Positions 42,967-50,652 of a stretch of 64,000 bases of DNA are shown piece after piece. The notes below the pieces were generated by a model. The model saw nothing but the letters and a program-made list of their open reading frames with translations, was not told where the DNA came from and ran no database searches. A program made the translations under genes and the position numbers. The stretch lies in contig JAHEXI010000018.1 of assembly GCA_023252195.1 (NCBI GenBank), positions 1-64,000 of the forward strand. Reading direction: 5' to 3'. Source of the DNA: Pseudonocardiales bacterium. Its GTDB lineage: Bacteria > Actinomycetota > Actinomycetes > Mycobacteriales > Pseudonocardiaceae. How positions within the stretch are numbered: position 1 is the first letter of the stretch; each line of letters opens with the position of its first letter.

Positions 42967-43413
42967 ATGACTCTTCTCGTCTTAACGGTCGTCGTTATCG
43001 CGTTGCTGATTGCCGTTCTAGCAATCTTCCTCTTCGCGATCGGTGGGCTACTCAACCGCACCGCAAACAACCTCGACGACTGTGTGCTGAACGTGAAAAA
43101 AATTGCCAACCAGGCCCAGGTAATCGGACCTGCTATCGAACGCATCAACGAAACTGGTGCAACAGTGGTAGGTGCGCTACCGCTGTTATGCGACGCTGCT
43201 GAACGTATCGGAGTCGCTAAGTCAGCTCCCTACGCGGATCCTCCTGAAGCTCCTTATTCACCTCCTCCCGCAGCTCCCACTACAATTACGCGCCAGGCTC
43301 CGTATCCAGCTCATTCTGCGGTTCCTGCTGCTGTGGCGACGACTTCTCCGGGCGGCGTAGGCTACCTGGATCAGGATGGGCCTCGGGGAAGTTTGGGCTA
43401 CCTGGACGCGTGA
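42967..43413 (+). CDS. single-pass membrane protein, unknown function
   Basis: 148 residues; AAAGGATGAGGA directly before the ATG. An N-terminal hydrophobic segment (residues about 3-28, LLVLTVVVIALLIAVLAIFLF) would insert with the C-terminus facing outside or as a signal anchor. An amphipathic region with NNLDDCVLNVKKIANQAQVI follows, then a Pro/Ala-rich tail with a G-x-x-G-Y-L-D sequence repeated twice (GGVGYLDQDG, GSLGYLDA). It resembles small actinobacterial DUF948-like membrane proteins in layout. Function unknown. Confidence 0.6.
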   Translation: MTLLVLTVVVIALLIAVLAIFLFAIGGLLNRTANNLDDCVLNVKKIANQAQVIGPAIERINETGATVVGALPLLCDAAERIGVAKSAPYADPPEAPYSPPPAAPTTITRQAPYPAHSAVPAAVATTSPGGVGYLDQDGPRGSLGYLDA

Positions 43414-43488
43414 CGCCGGGAGGACGGGCCTCGGTCAAGATCGAGGAGCGGTGCCCGGAGTGGGGCCGAGTGCGCGACGGCGCCGACC

Positions 43489-45129
43489 ATGACCGGGTAC
43501 GAAGGGGAGGGGATGCCGGCGTTGCGCGACGGCGAAGCGTTCCGAGTCGCCAGCCGATCCTCATCGTGGCTTGCCGCGGGGTTGACCGCGGTCGCCATGC
43601 TGACTCTGCCGGGCTGCAGCCCTGGGCTTACCAGCGCTGCGGCACCCGTACACCCTAAGGAGAATCTCGGCGCTCCCACGCCGCAGGCTCCGCTCCCGCA
43701 GGCCGCACCGGAACCGCTGGGCGTCATCGGCGCCGCAGCACCCCGACTGCAATGGCGGCGCTGCGCCGGATCGTTCCAGTGCGCCGCTGCGACCGTGCCG
43801 CTGGACTACAACCAGCCGCACGGCGCGACGATCACGCTCTCGGTGATCAGACTGCCGGCGGCAGACCCGGCACACCGCATCGGTTCACTGTTCGTCGATT
43901 TCGGTGGTCCCGGAACCGGTGGCGTAGGTGAGCTGGAAAGCCTCGGCCCGAGATACCCCGACGTCCTGCGCCAGCGGTTCGACCTGGTCAGTTTCGACTC
44001 TCGCGGCGTCGGGGGCAGCGCGCCGGTCCGCTGCGCCACAGACAGTGGCGCGGGGGACGTGCCGGTGGGCTCGCCAGTGCGACCCGAGCAGCAGGCAATT
44101 TTTTTCGCCAGCAGCGCTGCGCTCGGGCGCAGCTGCGCCGCGACGTCCGGCGAGCTGCTCGCACACACCTCGTCGGCCAACACGGCCCGCGATCTGGAGC
44201 TGCTCCGGCAGGCGGTCGGCGAGGAGAGCCTGAGCTTTCTGGGCTACTCCTACGGCACCTACGTCGGCGCGATCTACGCCAACCTGTTCCCGGACCGCAC
44301 CCGCGCCATGATCTTCGATGGGGCGCTCGATCTGGTGGCGAACTCGACGGGGCGCCCGGGTCAGGAGCAGATGCCGGTGGACGTGCGCGCGGACACCGCC
44401 CGCTCGCAGGCGGAGGAGCTCGACGCGTTCTTCGACCGCTGTACCCAGGCCGGACCCAGGTGCGCGTTTTCGGCTGGTGACCCGCATCGGAAGTTCGCCG
44501 ACCTGGTCGCCAAGCTGAAAAAAAGTAGTGACAGCAGGCTCGCCGCGGTGCTACGCACCGTCTCCCACGGCCTGCAGAGCTCGACTCGCTGGAGCGGCAT
44601 GGCCACGTCGCTGCAGGCTGTCTACAACTCGATACGGCCCGACGGCGCTAGCGCGCAGGGTCAGCCCCCGACCCTGGACCCGTACATACCCAGCCATTCC
44701 GCGTCGTTCCTCGCCGTCCAATGCGTGGACAGCGACTATCCCCGTGACCATCAAGAATACACCCGGCTCATCCCGGTTGAGGACCAGCGCCAACCATACT
44801 TCGGCCTGACCGCACTATTTGACATGACACAATGCATCGCCTGGCCGATTACCGATCGTGACCGCTACTCGGGTCCATGGAACCGTCGCCGGCAGCACCC
44901 GATCCTGGTAGTGAACAATCGCTACGACCCCGAGACACCGGTATGGAACGCGCAGGCCACCCGCGACGAGCTCGGCGACGCCCAGCTCCTGATCATCGAC
45001 GGTTACGGGCACACCACACTGGACGTGCACAGCGCCTGCGCCACCGCCGCGGAGACCAACTATCTGACAACCCTCCAACTTCCGGCCGACGGCGCTACCT
45101 GTTCTGCGGACTACCAGCCGTTCCCGTGA
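43489..45129 (+). CDS. secreted tripeptidyl aminopeptidase-like serine hydrolase (S33, lipoprotein)
   Basis: 546 residues. The first ~45 residues hold a lipoprotein signal with lipobox LPGC (Cys near residue 44), so the enzyme would be anchored outside. Alpha/beta-hydrolase core of the SlpD/SlpE/TAP family: LFVDFGGPGTGGVGE (oxyanion), FDSRGVGGSAPVRC, LSFLGYSYGTYVGAIYANL (nucleophile Ser in G-Y-S-Y-G), and the C-terminal TAP-C domain with LVVNNRYDPETPV (Asp) and DGYGHTTLDVHSAC (His). These enzymes remove N-terminal tripeptides from peptides in the medium. Several in-frame starts near 43489-43513 are possible. Confidence 0.85.
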   Translation: MTGYEGEGMPALRDGEAFRVASRSSSWLAAGLTAVAMLTLPGCSPGLTSAAAPVHPKENLGAPTPQAPLPQAAPEPLGVIGAAAPRLQWRRCAGSFQCAAATVPLDYNQPHGATITLSVIRLPAADPAHRIGSLFVDFGGPGTGGVGELESLGPRYPDVLRQRFDLVSFDSRGVGGSAPVRCATDSGAGDVPVGSPVRPEQQAIFFASSAALGRSCAATSGELLAHTSSANTARDLELLRQAVGEESLSFLGYSYGTYVGAIYANLFPDRTRAMIFDGALDLVANSTGRPGQEQMPVDVRADTARSQAEELDAFFDRCTQAGPRCAFSAGDPHRKFADLVAKLKKSSDSRLAAVLRTVSHGLQSSTRWSGMATSLQAVYNSIRPDGASAQGQPPTLDPYIPSHSASFLAVQCVDSDYPRDHQEYTRLIPVEDQRQPYFGLTALFDMTQCIAWPITDRDRYSGPWNRRRQHPILVVNNRYDPETPVWNAQATRDELGDAQLLIIDGYGHTTLDVHSACATAAETNYLTTLQLPADGATCSADYQPFP

Positions 45130-45153
45130 TCGCACGGATCTAGGAGGACAACC

Positions 45154-45285
45154 GTGACGACCGCCTGGTCACTGATTGGCGTCCCGGAGCCAGGCTGTGA
45201 CGTCGACCTGATCTCCTGTGAGAATCGCAGCAACAAGAACAACCCACGGATCTTCAAGCTCAGACCGGGCGGCCGGCCCCTGTGA
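45154..45285 (+). CDS. small 43-residue gene or gene remnant
   Basis: GTG start with a strong AGGAGG six bases upstream. The product starts TTAWSLIGVPEPGCDVDLIS, which resembles the beginning of arginase/agmatinase-like proteins (W-S-L-I-G-V-P), then departs and stops after 43 residues. Either an arginase-family relic keeping its ribosome site or a genuine small protein; evidence is weak for both. Confidence 0.35.
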   Translation: MTTAWSLIGVPEPGCDVDLISCENRSNKNNPRIFKLRPGGRPL

Positions 45286-45525
45286 TCACTGATCCGACCG
45301 CGGCACGGGCGGTGGCACCGAGACGGCCCAACACCAGTGGATGAAACTTCGGCTTACCCGAATTGCGCACCAGCTCGGCTACACCGCAGCGGATGTTTCT
45401 TTCGCGCACCGTCGACACCCACGTCGCGAGCCGCCACGTCAGGCCCTGGTATATGGAGTGGTGGCGATTGGTGGGCAGCAACGTCGCGGCCGGTACTGCC
45501 CGATTCGCGCCACCGAGCGGGAGGG

Positions 45526-45590
45526 AAGATCACGGTTTGGGTGCCAAGAACGACACGACATGTCACTTTCGGCACCCAAACCGTGATCTT
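45526..45590. repeat. dispersed palindromic repeat, family A, copy 2
   Basis: Perfect 20-base inverted repeat, left arm 45526-45545 (AAGATCACGGTTTGGGTGCC), right arm 45571-45590, with a 25-base spacer that carries CGACA/TGTCA. The same architecture occurs at 3257-3316. It overlaps the start of a broken XRE gene. Confidence 0.8.
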
Positions 45591-45953
45591 GGCGAGGTCC
45601 TGGAGACGGCCCGCCGAGCGCAGGGCTCACCCAGGCCGAGCTGGCCGTCGGAATCACGCAGGCGGCGTTGTCGCGGTATGAAGACGACCTGCGCGAGCCG
45701 GAGGCCGATGCGCTCGGCTGACTCGCGGACGCGCTCGGCTGACTCGCGGACGCGCTCGGTGTGACCGTGCCGTTCCTCATCCACGCCGGGGCGGCCCGGC
45801 TGAATGTCTACCGCTGGCACGCCAGCCACCCGTTCGAGGAGGTGTCCCTCCGCGCCGAGCAGCACGTCCCGACCCTCGACTCGCTCGATGTCACGCCCGA
45901 GCAGGCCGCAGGGTTCGCGCTCCGGCGGCCCGCGCTGCCCGTAGGCGCTGTCC
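45585..45953 (+). pseudogene. XRE-ImmA/IrrE-type regulator, broken
   Basis: Reads GEVLETARRAQG, then after a one-base loss LTQAELAVGITQAALSRYED, a helix-turn-helix, followed by ADALG-stop-LADALG-stop-LADALGVTVPFL, where a 21-base tandem repeat introduces two TGA codons. Downstream, VTPEQAAGFALRRPALPVGAVREL matches the start of an ImmA/IrrE-like peptidase region, then ends at the palindromic repeat 45954-46012. The gene has no start, and its catalytic His-Glu motif is missing. Confidence 0.6.
45710..45759 (+). repeat. 21-base tandem repeat with in-frame stops
   Basis: GCGCTCGGCTGACTCGCGGAC at 45710-45730 and 45731-45751, with a third partial copy (GCGCTCGG). It lies inside the broken XRE gene and places a TGA in each full copy. 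Confidence 0.8.
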
Positions 45954-46012
45954 GTGAACTCGACGCAGCCGACGTTTCCGTCCCCTCCGCAGGTCGGTCT
46001 TGTCGAGTTCAC
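45954..46012. repeat. dispersed palindromic repeat, family B, copy 2
   Basis: GTGAACTCGAC at 45954-45964 and its exact reverse complement at 46002-46012. The spacer contains CCGACGTTTC as in the element at 8691-8762. Just outside the arms TCC/CCGGA pairs with one bulged base. It marks the breakpoint of the XRE-ImmA pseudogene. The next 500 bases, to 46532, show no intact gene. Confidence 0.6.
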
Positions 46013-46532
46013 CGGACGTGGCACCGGCACACACTCGCCCTGGAGTCGACCCAACCCTCAACAGTTGACTCGAGATCAACGGCCGCGCCGCATAAGCCCT
46101 CTATCTCAGCTTGGAACCGCAGGCAGCATCGTGGTCACCCGTCGGAAGTTCCAGCATGGTGTCCTGGGATATCGCCCGGTGCGGCGGCACTGCGGTCGAA
46201 GGCAAGGCTGTACGGATCTTCCCGTGCGGGGGTTCGAATACCTCGCAAGCGAATGTGTGACGTTGCCCATGGACATTTCTGGGAATTTCCGTAAATCGCT
46301 ATTAGTTCGTTCGCGCCCGGTGCTCGCGTCCACCACGTGGTCGCCGTCACAGTAGCGCGGGATTTCCGCACGATCGCCACGGAAGCGTCGTCTGGATGAT
46401 CTTAGGTACGGGCAGTACTGCTGCTGGACGGGTGGTGGAGCGGCGCCTGTGAGCTGCGTCAACCTGACGGTAGTATCACAATTTGGTCTCCGATTGAACC
46501 GTCTACCGGTGCGGCGCCGAATGTTGGACATA

Positions 46533-48095
46533 ATGAAAGACGTAAATACTTCCCGGTTGTCCGTGCCTGTGGCTGCTTTCGTGGGTCTGCTGTCGGTGGC
46601 GGCGGGGCTCGGGGTGGGGCATCTGGTGGCCGGGTTCGTGTCGCCGACCGCTTCGCCGTTCCTGGCGGTGGGTGGCACCGCGATCGACTTCACCCCGATT
46701 GGTGTCAAGGACTTCGCGGTCCGGACCTTCGGTACGTACGACAAGACGGTGCTGCTGCTGGGTATGGCGGTGGTGATCGGACTGGTCGGGGTGGCCGCGG
46801 GGTTGATGTCTCGGCGCTCCCGAACACCGGGCCTGGTTGTGATCCTGCTACTCGGTGTTGTCGCTGCTGCTGCGGTGCTGACCCGTCCCAATGCGGGTCT
46901 GCTCGACTTTCTCGCGCCGCTGGCTGCGCTGATCGCCAGTGCGGGGACGTTCGCTGTGTTGCATCAGCGGGGTCGGGCGAGCGGGGTGCCAGCAGCAGAT
47001 GGAGCGGCGGTGGGGGTGTCCCGTCGCCAGGTGCTGGCCGGGTCGGCGGTCGTCGCGGCGGGTGCCGCTATCGCGGCGACCGGCGGTCATCTGCTGGCGA
47101 GGCGCGGTGGCGTCGAGGCTTCTCGTGCTGCGCTGGGCCGGATCGTGCCCCGGGTGCCCGCGCCGCCGATCCCGGCTGGGGCGGATTTCGCCGCCGACGG
47201 ATCGCCGACGTTCATCACGCCGAACCCGGACTTCTACCGGGTCGACATCAACCTCACGCTGCCGCAGTTGAGCACCCAGGACTGGCGGTTGCGGGTGCAC
47301 GGGATGGTTGACCGGGAGATCACCCTGAACTGGGCGGACCTAACCTCGCGCACGCTGATCGAGCGTCCGGTGACGATGACCTGTGTGTCCAACGAGGTAG
47401 GCGGCCCCTACATCTCCACCGTCAACTTCACCGGCGTGCTAGTGGCCGACATCCTCAAAGAGGCTGGCGTGGCTCGGGGCGCCGATCAGGTGTACACCAC
47501 CAGCGTCGATGGATGGACCTGCGGCACCCCGACCACGACGCTGCTCGACCCAACCAGGCAGGCCATGTTGGTGATCGGGATGAACGGCGAGCCGTTGCCG
47601 ATCGAGCACGGCTTCCCGGTCCGGCTGCTCGTCCCCGGGCTGTACGGCTTCGTCTCCGGCACCAAGTGGATCACCGATATGGAGCTCACCACCTTCGACG
47701 CGAAGCGGGCCTACTGGCTGCAGCGCGGCTGGGCGCAGCGGGCGCCGATCAAGACGATGTCCCGGATCGACAGCCCCGGCGCGTTCGGAAAGGTCGGCTT
47801 CGACAGCCCGATCACGGGTATCGCGTGGGCGCAGACCAAGGGCATCGACAAGGTCGAGGTACGCGTCGACCACGGCGAGTGGCTACCCGCGGAACTGTCC
47901 ACCGAGGTCAACGTGGACACGTGGCGGATGTTCCGGCTGCGGGGCCGGTGGGAACCCGGACTCCACGTCGCCGAGGTGCGCGCGACGGACAAGACTGGCT
48001 ACACCCAGACCGCAGACCGGGCTGCGCCCATTCCCGACGGGGCCAGTGGGTGGCATTCGGTACGGTTCACTGTCCTTCCACATCCCAGATCGTGA
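46533..48095 (+). CDS. membrane-anchored sulfite-oxidase-like molybdopterin oxidoreductase
   Basis: 520 residues from the ATG at 46533 (MKDVNTSRL); starts at 46449 or 46521 would add 28 or 4. An N-terminal membrane domain of about five helices (to residue ~180) includes VPVAAFVGLLSVAAGLGVGHL. Then a twin-arginine-like SRRQVLAG region, then a sulfite oxidase/YedY-like Mo-binding domain: ITLNWADLTSRTLIERPVTM, TCVSNEVGGP with the Mo-ligating Cys, GVLVADILKEAGV, DGWTCGTPTTTL, and a C-terminal Ig-like dimerisation domain. It probably oxidises or reduces a sulfur compound or methionine sulfoxide outside the cell. Followed by a fasciclin lipoprotein and a SigK-like factor. Confidence 0.85.
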   Translation: MKDVNTSRLSVPVAAFVGLLSVAAGLGVGHLVAGFVSPTASPFLAVGGTAIDFTPIGVKDFAVRTFGTYDKTVLLLGMAVVIGLVGVAAGLMSRRSRTPGLVVILLLGVVAAAAVLTRPNAGLLDFLAPLAALIASAGTFAVLHQRGRASGVPAADGAAVGVSRRQVLAGSAVVAAGAAIAATGGHLLARRGGVEASRAALGRIVPRVPAPPIPAGADFAADGSPTFITPNPDFYRVDINLTLPQLSTQDWRLRVHGMVDREITLNWADLTSRTLIERPVTMTCVSNEVGGPYISTVNFTGVLVADILKEAGVARGADQVYTTSVDGWTCGTPTTTLLDPTRQAMLVIGMNGEPLPIEHGFPVRLLVPGLYGFVSGTKWITDMELTTFDAKRAYWLQRGWAQRAPIKTMSRIDSPGAFGKVGFDSPITGIAWAQTKGIDKVEVRVDHGEWLPAELSTEVNVDTWRMFRLRGRWEPGLHVAEVRATDKTGYTQTADRAAPIPDGASGWHSVRFTVLPHPRS

Positions 48096-48256
48096 ACCCG
48101 CCGTCGCGGATCACCGAATTAATGAGGGCGTGCGGAGTACCGCACAAACGTGTCCTATTCGTGATCTGCAAATAGCGAACCCCCCGATGAGGATAATCGA
48201 AGTAATACCTGTGAGGCCCGGGTCAGCCGGGCGACCGATGAGGAGTTGAAAATCGA

Positions 48257-48943
48257 GTGAGAAGAATCCAGCGATTGGCCGCGGTCGGCGCTCTGGCGGC
48301 CCTGACTGCCGTGGTTGGCGCATGCAGCAACTCGCAACAGCCGGCCACCGGAAGTCAAGCTTCCGCACCGGCCAGCGAGTCGGCTGCGCCCACCGGCGAG
48401 GCGACCGCGCCCACTGGTAGTGGCGTCACGAAGATCAGTGACATCTTCGGTCCGGCCTGCAGCCAGGTGCCCACCGAGGGACCCGGCTCGGCCCAAGGCA
48501 TGGTCAACGACCCGGTCGCCACCGCGGCCAGCCACAACCCGCTGCTGACCACCCTGACCAAGGCCGTGACCGCGGCCAACCTGGTCGACACGCTCAACAG
48601 CGCTCCCGCGCTGACCGTGTTCGCCCCGGCTGATCCGGCATTTCAGGCTCTGGAGGCCGAGCACCCGGGCATCCTCAAGCAGCTGACCACCGCTCCGGAC
48701 GTGGCGTCGCCGAACAGCCAGCTCGCCAAGATCCTGACCTACCACGTGGTCGGCACCCGCTACGATGCCGCGGGCCTCGTCCAGGCCGGCACGCTGGACA
48801 GCCTGGAAGGTGCCAAGCTCAAGATCGGTGGCACCGCGGCGGCACCGACCGTCAACGGCGCTCCGGTGCTGTGCGGCAACATTCCCACCAAGAACGCCAC
48901 TGTGTTCGTGATCGGGCAGGTGCTGTCCCTGCCGGCTTCCTGA
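48257..48943 (+). CDS. fasciclin-domain lipoprotein (MPT70/MPT83-like)
   Basis: 228 residues, GTG start with GAGGAG about 11 bases upstream. Lipobox AVVGAC (Cys near residue 23) predicts membrane anchoring outside the cell. A Ser/Ala/Thr-rich linker precedes one FAS1 domain (about residues 85-228): NPLLTTLTKAVTAANLVDTL, ALTVFAPADPAFQAL, KILTYHVVGTRYDA and the C-terminal ATVFVIGQVLSLP, the YH motif of mycobacterial MPT70/83. Those antigens are controlled by SigK/RskA, and a SigK-like gene follows here. Likely an adhesion or surface protein. Confidence 0.92.
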   Translation: MRRIQRLAAVGALAALTAVVGACSNSQQPATGSQASAPASESAAPTGEATAPTGSGVTKISDIFGPACSQVPTEGPGSAQGMVNDPVATAASHNPLLTTLTKAVTAANLVDTLNSAPALTVFAPADPAFQALEAEHPGILKQLTTAPDVASPNSQLAKILTYHVVGTRYDAAGLVQAGTLDSLEGAKLKIGGTAAAPTVNGAPVLCGNIPTKNATVFVIGQVLSLPAS

Positions 48944-48964
48944 GCTAGGTAACTAACTGCCACC

Positions 48965-49001
48965 CGTCAGGGGCGCTCCCACATTGGGGTCGCCCCTGAC
49001 G
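48965..49001 (+). terminator. hairpin after the fasciclin gene
   Basis: Perfect 11-base stem CGTCAGGGGCG (48965-48975) / CGCCCCTGACG (48991-49001) with a 15-base loop, 22 bases after the fasciclin stop. No U-run follows, as is common in actinobacterial terminators. It separates the fasciclin gene from the sigma factor gene. Confidence 0.65.
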
Positions 49002-49169
49002 CATGTCCCCCGCACGAAGCCGCGACGTTGGTGTTTGCGGAATGCGATAACCAGCGGAGTGAGCTGCTGACGGACGCTTGTTGTGCGTTCTGCGGTGAGC
49101 TGACCGTGAGGCACAAAACTGAACCGGTAGGTGGTGGCTGGCCGTAGGTACAATGTGAGGAACCTTCCG

Positions 49170-49859
49170 GTGGTCGATGAGGCTCGACCGAGCGCCGGGC
49201 GACCCGATCGAGAACGACGCAATGCGAAGCCACCGGCTGACAATATCGCTGCGGGTCCTTCCGACGCCGAGCTTGCACGAAGGGTTGGGAAGGCGGACGG
49301 AGCGGCGCTGTCTCAGCTTTATCAACGGTTTGGTCGGCCGTGTTACTCGCTGGCCCGTCGAATTTGTGCCGATGAGAGATTGGCCGAGGATGTGGTGCAG
49401 GAGGTATTTCTGACGCTGTGGCGTGATTCGGCCCGGTTCGACCCATCCCGGGGAGGGTTCGCGACGTGGCTGCTCACGGTGACCCACCACAGGGCGGTCG
49501 ACGCGGTGCGACGAGAGGGCGCGATTCGTCGGCGCACGGTGGCTGTGCCGGAGGCGGGCGAGGACTGGTCGCCGACCCCGGTACCGGGTGCTGACCGGGC
49601 GGCGCTGGCGCGTATCGCGGCCGGACAGGTGCGCGCCGCGCTGGATCGTCTACCGGTCGAGCAGCGTCAAGTGCTTGCCCTGGCCTATTTCGGTGGGCGC
49701 ACGCAGCGTGAGATCGCAATTGCGACCGGTGTCCCGTTGGGGACGGTGAAGTCCCGGATGTTTACCGCGGTGCGGCGGCTACGAGTGCTGCTGGACGATC
49801 AGCTGGGACCCGATGTCCTGGTCACCGAGGCCCGCATGGCACGGGAGGCAAACCGATGA
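49170..49859 (+). CDS. sigK: ECF sigma factor, SigK-like
   Basis: 229 residues from the GTG at 49170, chosen for GAGGAA seven bases upstream; GTG 49131 is an alternative. Region 2: LARRVGKADGAALSQLYQRF and DERLAEDVVQEVFLTLWRDS with the core-binding D-x-x-Q-E-V-F. Region 4: ALDRLPVEQRQVLALAYFGGRTQREIA and GVPLGTVKSRMFTAVRRLR, the helix-turn-helix. The context (fasciclin and molybdo-oxidase upstream, anti-sigma gene overlapping downstream) matches SigK, which in mycobacteria drives MPT70/83 genes. The stop overlaps the anti-sigma start (ATGA). Confidence 0.88.
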   Translation: MVDEARPSAGRPDRERRNAKPPADNIAAGPSDAELARRVGKADGAALSQLYQRFGRPCYSLARRICADERLAEDVVQEVFLTLWRDSARFDPSRGGFATWLLTVTHHRAVDAVRREGAIRRRTVAVPEAGEDWSPTPVPGADRAALARIAAGQVRAALDRLPVEQRQVLALAYFGGRTQREIAIATGVPLGTVKSRMFTAVRRLRVLLDDQLGPDVLVTEARMAREANR

Positions 49860-50161
49860 ACGACCAGCAGTTCAGTGTCGCCGGCTGCCCGCAGCGCGAG
49901 CTGGCGGTCGGGTGGGCATTGCACGTGTTAGAGCCCGCTGGGGAGTCTCTGGCCGCGGCGCACCTCCCTGACTGCACGGTGTGCACCACTACCGCCGCCC
50001 AGACCGAGGAGGTCGGCGCCACGCTGGGTCTTTCCTTGCCGGAAGCGATCCCGCGCGCCGAATTGGAACAGCGGATACTCAGCGTCACGAGCGCCGGGTG
50101 GAAAGCGCGACGCATCACAAAGCCATCGTGGCTTCGCATTGGGAGCTGGTGGCGGCCGTGA
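49856..50161 (+). CDS. zinc anti-sigma factor, shortened (RskA-like)
   Basis: 101 residues. ELAVGWALHVLEPAGESLAAAHLPDCTVC is the start of a ZAS-type anti-sigma factor with the zinc motif H-x3-C-x2-C. Full-length RskA proteins have ~230 residues with a membrane helix and an outside domain that undergo regulated proteolysis; here the reading ends after IGSWWRP with no hydrophobic segment. Another frame continues from about 50090 to 50250, so a frameshift is likely. The remaining part could still bind the sigma factor but could not be controlled from outside. Confidence 0.75.
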   Translation: MNDQQFSVAGCPQRELAVGWALHVLEPAGESLAAAHLPDCTVCTTTAAQTEEVGATLGLSLPEAIPRAELEQRILSVTSAGWKARRITKPSWLRIGSWWRP

Positions 50162-50357
50162 CGGGCGAGAGCGCAATTGTCTCGGCCGTAGGAGACGGGC
50201 CTTGCGGGCTGCGCACCGCCAGTGAGCCTAATCACGATCTGTTTTTAGATTGAACCGCCCGTCGGTGGGTCTCGAATGATGGTCATGATGTCGTCCTAAT
50301 GGGCGCGTCGTCCTCGGAATAGATGTTCCTGGGAAAGGCAAACTAGGGGAGGCACAT

Positions 50358-50540
50358 ATGAGGATCGCGGATATCTTCTCATCCGGTTGTGGTCGCGGCG
50401 GTCGCGATGGTTACGGTGGCGACGAAGGTCGCTATCACCATGAGGACTATTCCTGGAGCCGCCACCACGGCTCCCGCGATGGCGACCACTACGATCGTCA
50501 CGACGGCGACGGAATCCTAGGGATCCTGGGCGGACACTGA
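50358..50540 (+). CDS. small His/Gly/Asp-rich peptide, possibly metal-binding
   Basis: 60 residues; AGGGGAGG five bases before the ATG is among the best ribosome sites in the window. The sequence begins MRIADIFSSGC and then is dominated by Gly, Arg, Asp, His and Tyr (for example YHHEDYSWSRHHGSRDGDHY), ending GILGILGGH. It has about nine His and one Cys, no signal peptide. It could sequester metals or be a structural or phase-separating peptide. No homology recognised. Confidence 0.6.
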   Translation: MRIADIFSSGCGRGGRDGYGGDEGRYHHEDYSWSRHHGSRDGDHYDRHDGDGILGILGGH

Positions 50541-50652
50541 CTCCGCAAGTAGTCGCCGGTGGCCCTCACCTCCGCGCGGCCGCCCGTCAGCCGAGCGGGA
50601 ACAGCGCCAGGCTCGCGGCGGCGACCAGCGGTTACGTAAACCGGACGCGCTT

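Noticed and set aside
46200-46245. T-arm-like GGGGGTTCGAAT as a tRNA or tmRNA remnant
   Set aside because: The flanking bases do not form a good T stem, and no acceptor or anticodon arm is present.
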